The translations under genes and the position numbers were made by a program. A stretch of DNA of 5,143 bases from Deltaproteobacteria bacterium (lineage in GTDB: Bacteria > Desulfobacterota > Desulfovibrionia > Desulfovibrionales > Desulfovibrionaceae). Shown here piece after piece: positions 1 to 4,494 of this stretch (the stretch's first letter is position 1; every line of letters starts with the position of its first letter). The stretch is taken from assembly GCA_031280335.1 (NCBI GenBank), contig JAITGZ010000146.1, forward strand, positions 1 to 5,143, read 5' to 3'. Below the pieces are notes generated by a model. That model did not search any database. It was given only the letters and a program-made list of their open reading frames with translations, and had not been told where the DNA came from.

Positions 1-345
1 TTCACTACCGCATTGCTTGACAGACTGACTAAGCGTGGAAACCACCCAATTATTCAAGCTGCTGCCGTTGGATTCCGCTTGCACGACAATCTGTGCGTGC
101 AGTTCCGGGGGCAAACGCAAAGTAACCTTGCCGGAATAAGGCTTGTTCGGTTCACGGCCTATCTTGGCGCATGTAGCAAGGTAATCATCAATGGTATCGT
201 GAAAAACCTTACGGATTTCCTCAACGGAATCGGCATGAAACCCAATCACGTCGTTTATTCCGGCAATATGTCCGACAAGACATTCATCCTCGGCGCTGAA
301 ACCGACAATGGCCGTATACCCCTTGTACCTCATAGTGTTATTCAT
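1..345 (-). CDS. hicB: HicB-family antitoxin (C-terminus cut by window edge)
   Basis: Reading leftward from an ATG at 345, the frame stays open for 115 codons to the window edge, so the stop lies outside. Residues 1-65 (start MNNTMRYKGYTAIVGFSAED) look like the HicB partial RNase H fold. Residues about 74-107 (VTLRLPPELH, then a helix ending NNWVVSTLSQS) look like a ribbon-helix-helix DNA-binding domain. In the family, HicB neutralises the HicA RNase by direct binding and represses its own operon through the ribbon-helix-helix part. The ATG overlaps the hicA stop as ATGA, and a GGGAG Shine-Dalgarno sits 7 nt upstream inside hicA (353-357). Both suggest coupled translation. Known HicBs of this layout are about this long, so probably only a few residues are missing. 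Family call is from motif recognition. Confidence 0.88.
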   Translation of the reverse strand, partial: MNNTMRYKGYTAIVGFSAEDECLVGHIAGINDVIGFHADSVEEIRKVFHDTIDDYLATCAKIGREPNKPYSGKVTLRLPPELHAQIVVQAESNGSSLNNWVVSTLSQSVKQCGSE

Positions 346-596
346 GGTTCTACTCCCAACTTGGTTAGGAAAGTTTTTGCGTCCCGAATTTGGTACGGCG
401 CGGCTTCTTTTTTTGGATGCGGCCTGTGGAAATATCCTATGACATCATCCCGCATAAACCTGACCCGCGAACCGTCGCCTTCAATTATCTCACAGCCGAC
501 AGCCATGAAAAGAGCTTCAATATCGGCCCATACCATAGTTTTAGGCGTTGGATTGCCAAAAACGGCAGCAAGAGTTTTTCTGTGTCTGCTGTTCAT
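342..596 (-). CDS. hicA: HicA-family toxin (mRNA interferase-like)
   Basis: This 84-residue protein starts MNSRHRKTLAAVFGNPTPKT and ends KTFLTKLGVEP. It has the compact dsRBD-like HicA layout: helix, strand, GDGSR turn (residues 40-44), HRPHP strand (57-61), C-terminal helix. HicA toxins cleave mRNA and are blocked by the adjacent HicB. The subfamily with RPHP instead of the canonical GSH motif is common in proteobacteria and has sometimes been mislabelled a hexulose-phosphate synthase. Here the position usually held by the catalytic His of GSH is Arg44. His57 and His60 remain. An in-frame GTG at 611 would add five residues, but it lies inside the likely promoter, so I chose the ATG at 596. 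There is no Shine-Dalgarno before it; if the promoter call is right the mRNA is nearly leaderless. The toxin gene precedes the antitoxin gene, as in most hicAB operons. Confidence 0.85.
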   Translation of the reverse strand: MNSRHRKTLAAVFGNPTPKTMVWADIEALFMAVGCEIIEGDGSRVRFMRDDVIGYFHRPHPKKEAAPYQIRDAKTFLTKLGVEP

Positions 597-601
597 ACTG
601 C

Positions 602-630
602 ATAGTGGCACTGAATGGTGGCACTGTCAA
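602..630 (-). promoter_or_regulatory. Probable sigma70-type promoter of hicAB
   Basis: On the minus strand a perfect -35 box TTGACA (630-625) is followed by a 17-nt spacer and a weak -10 CACTAT (607-602). A start 6-7 nt further on would fall at about 595-596, on the A of the hicA ATG, predicting a leaderless transcript. The box and spacing are seen; activity is inferred. Confidence 0.5.
605..626. repeat. Two 9-bp direct repeats in the hicAB promoter (candidate operator)
   Basis: The plus strand reads GTGGCACTG at 605-613 and again, identically, at 618-626, with a start-to-start distance of 13 bp. One copy overlaps the -10 box and the other touches the -35 box. That placement suits repression by the ribbon-helix-helix domain of HicB. 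Autorepression is known for HicAB systems; this particular site is an inference. Confidence 0.5.
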
Positions 631-727
631 GACTCTTCGCAAAACTGAACCGGAAATAAAATCATGCTTATACTTGTTAGGGATAAAGTACATATCTGTC
701 CCGGCGAGGATATACTCATCAGGAGAG

Positions 728-801
728 CTAGGTTCAGGACTCATTATTTGTCATAATCAGAAAAGTCAGTTATTTATTTAATTAATGAGTCCTGAGTCTA
801 G
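728..801. repeat. Inverted repeat, 17-bp arms, spanning the 3' end of the glycosyltransferase gene
   Basis: The left arm 728-744 and right arm 785-801 are reverse complements at 15 of 17 positions, including 11 consecutive bases (TCAGGACTCAT against ATGAGTCCTGA). The 40-bp centre is AT-rich. The right arm encodes the last residues of the glycosyltransferase (LDSGLIN lies over it). There is no T-run after either arm and the loop is long, so it does not look like an intrinsic terminator. Origin unknown: it may be a mobile-element scar, a protein-binding site or an mRNA 3'-end structure. Confidence 0.65.
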
Positions 802-1914
802 TAAACGGCGCTGTACCTCCGGCCAGACCATATCCGGGAGCAGATCCCGCATACAGCGGTGGTGTCCCTGCGGGCAGGTTACAGGACCGTGCAGGCCGCA
901 GGGCCTGCACGCGATGCCGCGCACCTCCATCACCACAGAGCTTTCTCCCCTGGGCGCGAAACCCAAACCGGCGATGGTGGGGCCGAACATGGCCACCACC
1001 GGGGTGCGTTGCGCCCAGGCCAGGTGCATGGGGCCTGAGTCGTTGCTCACATAGCAGTCCAGTTCGGCTATGCAGGCGGCCAGTTCTACCAGGTCGAGCC
1101 TGGCGGACATATCCAGTACATCCGCCTCGGCGGCCGCAGGGCGGGCGTCCTCCCCCAGAGCCGTTTTTCGGTTGGGGTCTGTTGTGGATGAAGGAGTCGG
1201 CCTCCACAGTTTTTTTTCAGGCGTTTGCGCCTGAATGCGTTCCAAGGTGTTGGCCGCGTAATCTTCTTCCCCCGCGCCGGCAAAAAGCATGACCCTGGCT
1301 CCGGCCTTGAGCGCGAGCAGGGCCAGACTCGCGAAATATTCCGTGGGCCAGCGTTTGCTCCCCCATACTGAACCTGGGTGCAGGCCCAGAAGCGGGCGAT
1401 CCCGCAGCGCGCTGAAAAAAATCCCCGTCCGTTCCCTGACCGAAGGGGCAAGCTCCACCTCCGGCCAGGTGGAAAAATCCTTCAGACCCAATCTTGCGGC
1501 CAGACGCAGCAGGCGGTCCACCTCGTGCAGGCGCGGGAACATGCGCTCCGTTACCTTGGTGTAGAACAGACGGTTGACCCAGGGGCTGGAGTAGCCCACA
1601 CGCTCTTTCGCCCGGCTTTGCCAGGCCATAAAGGCGCTGCGCGGGCTTTGATGCGCTGAAACCCATAAATCATAACCGCGTGCGCGCAGTTCCGCCCCGT
1701 AGGCCAGGGCGGCCTTAAACCCGCCCCCTGTACCGCGCTTGTCATAAGGGTAAACCCCGCTCAAGGCTTTATGGTTCTGAAACAATCCCTCCACCCCCCG
1801 GCGGACGTAAAAATCCAACCTGGACTGCGGGTAAGCGCGGCGCAAAGTTTGCAGCAGGGGCAGGGTGAGGACGGCATCGCCCAGAAAGGCGGTGTTCCAG
1901 ACGGCTATGCGCAT
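778..1914 (-). CDS. Glycosyltransferase family 9 protein, heptosyltransferase II-like (WaaF-like)
   Basis: The 378-residue protein belongs to the ADP-heptose:LPS heptosyltransferase family (GT9, GT-B fold). These cytoplasmic or membrane-associated enzymes add heptose to lipopolysaccharide core. It opens MRIAVWNTAFLGDAVLTLPL, where Asp13 matches the family catalytic Asp. HPGSVWGSKRWP (179-190) carries the conserved Lys187. CYVSNDSGPMHLAWAQ (287-302) is the C-terminal nucleotide-sugar signature. A four-Cys tail follows (336, 339, 347, 354, ending HHRCM), as often seen in WaaF relatives. Residues about 225-263 form a polar, Pro/Ala-rich insertion that makes it longer than the usual roughly 350 residues. 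The frame is open up to an ATG at 1998, which would give 406 residues. I prefer the ATG at 1914 because the GT9 fold begins there. Neither start has a good Shine-Dalgarno. Acceptor and exact sugar cannot be read from sequence. It stands alone, with no other LPS genes in view. Confidence 0.9.
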   Translation of the reverse strand: MRIAVWNTAFLGDAVLTLPLLQTLRRAYPQSRLDFYVRRGVEGLFQNHKALSGVYPYDKRGTGGGFKAALAYGAELRARGYDLWVSAHQSPRSAFMAWQSRAKERVGYSSPWVNRLFYTKVTERMFPRLHEVDRLLRLAARLGLKDFSTWPEVELAPSVRERTGIFFSALRDRPLLGLHPGSVWGSKRWPTEYFASLALLALKAGARVMLFAGAGEEDYAANTLERIQAQTPEKKLWRPTPSSTTDPNRKTALGEDARPAAAEADVLDMSARLDLVELAACIAELDCYVSNDSGPMHLAWAQRTPVVAMFGPTIAGLGFAPRGESSVVMEVRGIACRPCGLHGPVTCPQGHHRCMRDLLPDMVWPEVQRRLLDSGLIN

Positions 1915-1943
1915 TTTTTCGGACAGGGATATGCGTTGTTCAT
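1905..1943 (-). CDS. Possible 12-codon upstream ORF overlapping the heptosyltransferase start
   Basis: On the minus strand GGGGAG (1957-1952) sits 8 nt before an ATG at 1943. That ATG opens a 12-codon frame, MNNAYPCPKKCA, ending in TAG at 1907-1905. The stop overlaps the glycosyltransferase start region (ATG at 1914-1912), so terminating ribosomes could re-initiate there. This is the only good ribosome binding site near the gene. The two frames differ by one base around an A6 tract (1919-1914), and one additional A would fuse them in frame. It could be a true leader peptide, the real start of a gene carrying a one-base deletion, or chance. Confidence 0.35.
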   Translation of the reverse strand: MNNAYPCPKKCA

Positions 1944-2047
1944 AATAAAAACTCCCCAGGCGGGCCGCGCCGGGGCGGGCGTTTGCCTCATGCTTCATTC
2001 CATGTTAAACTCATCGCAATAACTCTAAAACATAATAAGCTCTCAAC

Positions 2048-2076
2048 CTCATACGGAACGGTTCGGGAGGCTTCAA
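2048..2076 (-). promoter_or_regulatory. Candidate promoter for the glycosyltransferase gene
   Basis: On the minus strand TTGAAG (2076-2071), a 17-nt spacer and TATGAG (2053-2048) match the sigma70 boxes at four of six positions each. Transcription would begin near 2041, giving a leader of about 125 nt before the 1914 start and including the upstream ORF. This is pattern matching only. Confidence 0.3.
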
Positions 2077-2080
2077 CTTT

Positions 2081-2106
2081 AGAGCATATTAACTTTGAGA
2101 CGCTCT
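2081..2106. repeat. ACTTT-core hairpin repeat, degenerate copy
   Basis: AGAGC (2081-2085) and GCTCT (2102-2106) bracket a centre containing TTAACTTTGA. Ends and core match the perfect copy at 2183-2209, but the inner stem is decayed, leaving five solid base pairs. It is read as a diverged member of the same dispersed hairpin family. Confidence 0.5.
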
Positions 2107-2120
2107 GCCCGGTGCCCCAC

Positions 2121-2157
2121 GGCGAAAGTAAATTTTGCCTGCGCCAGCAGGCTGGCG
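2121..2157. repeat. Two adjacent small hairpins between the ACTTT-core repeats
   Basis: The first, 2121-2139, pairs GGC.AAA with TTT.GCC around a GTAAA centre; its reverse complement contains TTTACTTT, resembling the neighbouring ACTTT repeats in opposite orientation. The second, 2142-2157, pairs CGCCAG with CTGGCG around CAGG. Neither is followed by a T-run. Together with the flanking copies they make a composite structured block at 2081-2209. Confidence 0.45.
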
Positions 2158-2182
2158 GCGGATAAGGCGAAGCCCGGCCGTC

Positions 2183-2209
2183 AGAGCAATTTCACTTTGA
2201 AATTGCTCT
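2183..2209. repeat. ACTTT-loop hairpin repeat, perfect copy
   Basis: A perfect 11-bp stem, AGAGCAATTTC (2183-2193) against GAAATTGCTCT (2199-2209), closes on the loop ACTTT. It ends 24 bp before the nitroreductase ATG. A TATAAT begins on its last base (2209-2214), but no -35 box is seen at the right distance because the stem occupies that place. No T-tract follows, so a terminator is unlikely. A similar hairpin with the same loop lies directly after the gene. Confidence 0.75.
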
Positions 2210-2233
2210 ATAATGTCATAAAAAGAGGTGGAC

Positions 2234-2830
2234 ATGAAAATTATCAGTCATTTTCTGTTGTGGTGTCTGATTTTGCCATTTTTACCCTTTGGGGCGGCAC
2301 AAGCTGCGGCTGCGGCAGATGTCGTCCATCTGCCCGCTCCGGACAGGGCCGGTGGTGTTTCTCTCATGCAGGCCATAAACATGCGGCACAGCAACCGCAA
2401 CATCAAGCCGGAGGCCATTTCCGAAGCCGAGTTGTCCAGTTTGCTTTGGGCTGCCTGGGGCATCAACCGCAATGACGGGCGGCGTACCGTGCCCACTGCC
2501 AAAGATGAGCAGAAAGTCAATCTTTATGTGGCCCTGGAAAGCGGTATCTGGCTTTATGAGGCCAAAAACAACAACCTGCGGCTGGTTCAGGCCAAAGACA
2601 TGCGTTCCAGCCTCAGCAACGCGCCGGTTACCCTGATTTACGCCGCCCCTGCGAACGTAGAATTTTCAGGCATGCACATAGGCTCCATGTACCAAAACGC
2701 CGCCCTGTACTGCGCCTCAGCCGGGCTGGCCAATATAGTCAAGGTCTCCGGCATTGACGTTTTGCGTAATTTGCCGCTGCCTTCCGGCTATAAAGTGATG
2801 ATTATCCAGTCCGTAGGCAAGCCTGGCTAA
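2234..2830 (+). CDS. Exported short nitroreductase-like protein (SagB/ThcOx-type family)
   Basis: The 198-residue protein starts MKIISHFLLWCLILPFLPFG. A single Lys, a strongly hydrophobic core and an Ala-rich end give a Sec-type signal peptide, with cleavage plausible near AQA (22-24). The mature part resembles the nitroreductase superfamily. MRHSNRNIKPEAISEAELSSLLWAAWGINR (50-79, given here in pieces: RHSNRN, then LLWAAWGINR) is the FMN-phosphate-binding and first helix region typical of SagB-like proteins. YQNAALYCASAGLANIV (153-169) is the conserved helix with Gly. Family members are FMN oxidoreductases; the substrate is unknown. The start at 2234 is set by AGAGG five bases upstream; a GTG at 2228 would overlap that site. 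It is monocistronic, flanked on both sides by hairpin repeats, and convergent with gap. An FMN enzyme with a non-Tat signal is unusual, so the exported location needs testing. Confidence 0.8.
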   Translation: MKIISHFLLWCLILPFLPFGAAQAAAAADVVHLPAPDRAGGVSLMQAINMRHSNRNIKPEAISEAELSSLLWAAWGINRNDGRRTVPTAKDEQKVNLYVALESGIWLYEAKNNNLRLVQAKDMRSSLSNAPVTLIYAAPANVEFSGMHIGSMYQNAALYCASAGLANIVKVSGIDVLRNLPLPSGYKVMIIQSVGKPG

Positions 2831-2853
2831 GGCAATTTTACTTTGAAATTGTC
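2831..2853. repeat. ACTTT-loop hairpin repeat immediately after the nitroreductase stop
   Basis: CAATTT (2833-2838) pairs with AAATTG (2846-2851) around the loop ACTTT (2840-2844). T-G pairs just inside and outside extend the stem to about nine pairs. It shares the CAATTT-y-ACTTTGAAATTG core with the copy upstream of the gene (2183-2209), and begins on the base after the TAA. It could protect the mRNA 3' end. No T-run follows. Confidence 0.65.
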
Positions 2854-2858
2854 CGGCG

Positions 2859-2874
2859 GGCGGCAGGGGCCGCC
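2859..2874. repeat. GC-rich hairpin in the convergent intergenic region
   Basis: GGCGGC (2859-2864) pairs with GCCGCC (2869-2874) around the loop AGGG. Its position after an ACTTT hairpin mirrors the CGCCAG/CTGGCG hairpin on the other side of the nitroreductase gene. Confidence 0.5.
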
Positions 2875-2885
2875 TTGCTCCGGCC

Positions 2886-2928
2886 TTGGGGAGGGAACGT
2901 GGCTTACCCCTTGAGTTTCCCTCCCCAA
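2886..2928. repeat. 12-bp perfect inverted repeat (possible terminator stem)
   Basis: TTGGGGAGGGAA (2886-2897) is the exact reverse complement of TTCCCTCCCCAA (2917-2928), with a 19-nt loop. A T6 run follows only 16 nt later (2945-2950), too far for a textbook intrinsic terminator. Part of the right arm (CCCCAA) can alternatively pair with TTGGGG at 3039-3044, so two folds compete. Confidence 0.6.
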
Positions 2929-2932
2929 ACTC

Positions 2933-3032
2933 CGACGGTGATCTGTTTTTTCAAGCCCGCCGCCGGAACGCAATTTGTTTTTTTTGCAAATTGCGTTCCA
3001 GCGGCGAAGTACAAAAGTAAAAATCACCGTCG
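2933..3032. repeat. Outer inverted repeat enclosing the large hairpin
   Basis: CGACGGTGAT (2933-2942) and ATCACCGTCG (3023-3032) are perfect reverse complements 80 bp apart. Beyond a short irregular stretch, CCCCAA (2923-2928) and TTGGGG (3039-3044) also pair, so the arms reach about 20 bp. The 2958-3006 hairpin lies inside, giving a nested, cruciform-like arrangement between two convergent genes. Confidence 0.6.
2958..3006. repeat. Large near-perfect hairpin with a T8 loop
   Basis: GGAACGCAATTTG (2965-2977) pairs perfectly with CAAATTGCGTTCC (2987-2999). One mismatch (2964/3000) then leads to CGCCGC (2958-2963) pairing with GCGGCG (3001-3006), for 19 of 20 pairs. The 9-nt loop is T8 plus G. 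It lies between the ends of the nitroreductase and gap genes and could block transcription or protect 3' ends from either side. The T-run is in the loop, not after the stem, so it is not a standard intrinsic terminator. Confidence 0.7.
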
Positions 3033-3050
3033 AGGGGGTTGGGGTGCCTT

Positions 3051-3072
3051 ATCATTTTAAAGTTAATCTGCC
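3051..3072 (-). repeat. Possible ACTTT-core repeat, decayed, at the gap 3' end
   Basis: On the minus strand, directly after the gap stop, GCAGATTAACTTTAAAATG shares ATTAACTTT with the 2081-2106 copy. It matches the 2831 copy at 14 of 18 positions when that copy is read as its inverted partner. This would make it the inverted outer end of the 2831-3072 block. The stem is poor, so relatedness is uncertain. Confidence 0.3.
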
Positions 3073-4092
3073 CTACTTAAAGCCTTTATCGCCCATCAGG
3101 TTGATCAGGTCCGCCACCCGGCAGGAATAACCCCATTCATTGTCGTACCATGAGACTACCTTGACCAGGGTGCCGTCCTGCACGCTGGTGTATTCGGATT
3201 CCACAATGGAGGAGCGGGAGTCGCCCTTGAAATCCGAAGAAACCAACTGCTCGTCGCTGACCCCCAAAATGCCCTTCAGCGGCCCGGCGGCGGCGGCGCG
3301 TAGAGCGGCCAGCACACTTTCCGTATCCGTGCTTTTTTCCAGCACTCCGGCAAAGTCAACCACAGAAACGGTGGGGGTGGGCACGCGCAGGGCGTAGCCT
3401 TTGAATTTGCCCTTAAGGGCGGGCACCACTTTGGCCACGGCCTCGGCCGCCCCGGTGGAGGTGGGGATGATGTTGCAGGCCGCCGCCCTGGCCCGGCGCA
3501 GATCTTTGTGCGGCAGGTCAAGAATACGCTGGTCGTTGGTGTAGGAATGCACTGTGGCCATGGTGCCGTGCCGGATGCCGAATTCTTTTTGCAGCACGTA
3601 GGCCACGGGGGCCAGACAGTTGGTGGTGCAGGAGGCGTTGGAAACCACATGGTGTTTGGCCGGGTCGTAATCTTTGTGGTTCACGCCCATGACGACGGTG
3701 AGGTCTTCTTCTTTGGCCGGGGCGGTGATGATGACCTTTTTGGCCCCGGTGTCGCGATGCACGGCGGCTTCTTTGGCGCTGCGGAAAATGCCCGTGGATT
3801 CGATCACCACATCCACCCCCAGTTTGCCCCAGGGCAGAAGTTTGGGATCGCGTTCCTTGATGCTCTGCACCTTCCATCCGTCCACATGTACCGTTTCGCC
3901 TTCCACCTTGATGTTGAAATCGGCCTGTCCGTAGTTACTGTCATATTTCAGCAGGTGAAAATTAGTCGCGGCGTCAAAAAGGTCGTTCACGCCCACTATT
4001 TCCATTTTGTCGGCATAGCGCTGCTTGATGGCCCTGAAAACCTGGCGTCCTATGCGCCCAAAACCGTTTATACCCACGCGGATTTTTCCCAT
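3073..4092 (-). CDS. gap: Type I glyceraldehyde-3-phosphate dehydrogenase
   Basis: The 339-residue enzyme converts glyceraldehyde-3-phosphate, NAD and phosphate to 1,3-bisphosphoglycerate and back, in cytoplasmic glycolysis and gluconeogenesis. The N-terminus MGKIRVGINGFGRIGRQVFR is the Rossmann fold GxGxxG region. Asp37 in VGVNDLFD suggests NAD preference. SNASCTTNCLAP holds the catalytic Cys155. TVHSYTNDQ holds His182, which activates it. Phosphate-site residues lie in the STGAA segment (212-216), and WYDNEWGYSCRV (315-326) is the conserved C-terminal signature. Length is normal for the family. The frame stays open to 4266, but homology begins exactly at the ATG at 4092. That ATG has AAGGAGT (4105-4099) six bases upstream. 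The gene is monocistronic here, convergent with the nitroreductase gene and divergent from the RRM gene. Confidence 0.97.
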   Translation of the reverse strand: MGKIRVGINGFGRIGRQVFRAIKQRYADKMEIVGVNDLFDAATNFHLLKYDSNYGQADFNIKVEGETVHVDGWKVQSIKERDPKLLPWGKLGVDVVIESTGIFRSAKEAAVHRDTGAKKVIITAPAKEEDLTVVMGVNHKDYDPAKHHVVSNASCTTNCLAPVAYVLQKEFGIRHGTMATVHSYTNDQRILDLPHKDLRRARAAACNIIPTSTGAAEAVAKVVPALKGKFKGYALRVPTPTVSVVDFAGVLEKSTDTESVLAALRAAAAGPLKGILGVSDEQLVSSDFKGDSRSSIVESEYTSVQDGTLVKVVSWYDNEWGYSCRVADLINLMGDKGFK

Positions 4093-4494
4093 AGTTCCAC
4101 TCCTTTTCTTGCTTAAGGTCAGGGGCATATGCCCGGTGTCTTGTCGGCGTAACTGCTGAAAGCATATATCGGTTAAAGAAAAAAAACAATTACAACCTCG
4201 CGGCGTAACTTTTATCTCCACAATTACTTTCACATGATAAATGTGTGAATTTATTGTCCGCTGCATCTATAAAAATACATGTTTTCCCACAGGAACGCGC
4301 CTAAAAATGTTCCGCCTTGCCTGATGGTAATGTATTTTTTTAAAAAATCAGCAAAATACCGGCCCCCAACCATTGACGTAATGTAAATAATGAGGCAGTG
4401 AGGAGAAGAGGGCCGCGCGCTGCGGTTGGTCGTTTGTGACATCGGATACGGGCGCGGATTTTGAATCATTATTTTCTTGTGAGGTTTCCTATTT
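4093..4494. promoter_or_regulatory. AT-rich divergent control region between gap and the RRM gene
   Basis: This 402-bp stretch has no convincing gene. It must hold both promoters. I see no strong -35/-10 pair for gap; TTGTAA with CGATAT at 18-nt spacing in the 4160-4200 area is the best weak candidate. For the RRM gene a TATAAA at 4268-4273 is a possible -10, which would give a leader of about 215 nt. A TTGACG at 4373-4378 lacks a good partner -10. The leader holds a GGAAC/GTTCC pair (4292-4296, 4309-4313), CTGAT/ATCAG around T7A6 (4321-4351), and CCGCGC/GCGCGG (4413-4418, 4452-4457). Confidence 0.5.
4229..4249. promoter_or_regulatory. Palindrome TTCACA-N9-TGTGAA, candidate operator
   Basis: Perfect 6-bp arms at 4229-4234 and 4244-4249 are centred at 4239. 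If TATAAA at 4268-4273 is a plus-strand -10 (start near 4280), the centre lies about 41 bp upstream, a usual activator position. The arm orientation is opposite to the CRP consensus (TGTGA-N6-TCACA) and does not fit Rex, so no regulator can be named. Confidence 0.35.

Noticed and set aside
606..624. Two TGGCAC motifs suggesting a sigma54 promoter
   Set aside because: Neither is followed by TTGC at the required spacing. They are explained better as the 9-bp direct repeats.
13..648. 211-codon plus-strand ORF opposite hicAB
   Set aside because: It is antisense to two recognisable genes, has no family resemblance and no ribosome binding site.
541..744. 67-codon minus-strand ORF (MSPEPSSPDEYILAGTDMYF...) overlapping the hicA start
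   Set aside because: It has no Shine-Dalgarno, overlaps hicA and its promoter in another frame, and shows no recognisable family. A gene remnant cannot be excluded.
2209..2214. Perfect TATAAT upstream of the nitroreductase gene as a promoter
   Set aside because: No -35 box exists 15-19 nt upstream, and the first T is part of a hairpin stem. It is possible but unsupported.
2264..2266. Cys11 of the nitroreductase signal (LLWC) as a lipobox
   Set aside because: It is too close to the N-terminus, with only one charge and a hydrophobic core continuing after it; an ordinary Ala-type cleavage site follows.
3508..4116. 202-codon plus-strand ORF opposite gap
   Set aside because: It lies wholly antisense to a confidently identified GAPDH. 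The composition (Val/Phe/His/Gly-rich) is what the complement of its GC-rich codons gives.
4093..4266. N-terminal extension of gap by 58 codons
   Set aside because: The added residues are unlike any GAPDH, and the internal ATG at 4092 has a strong Shine-Dalgarno and exact family N-terminus.
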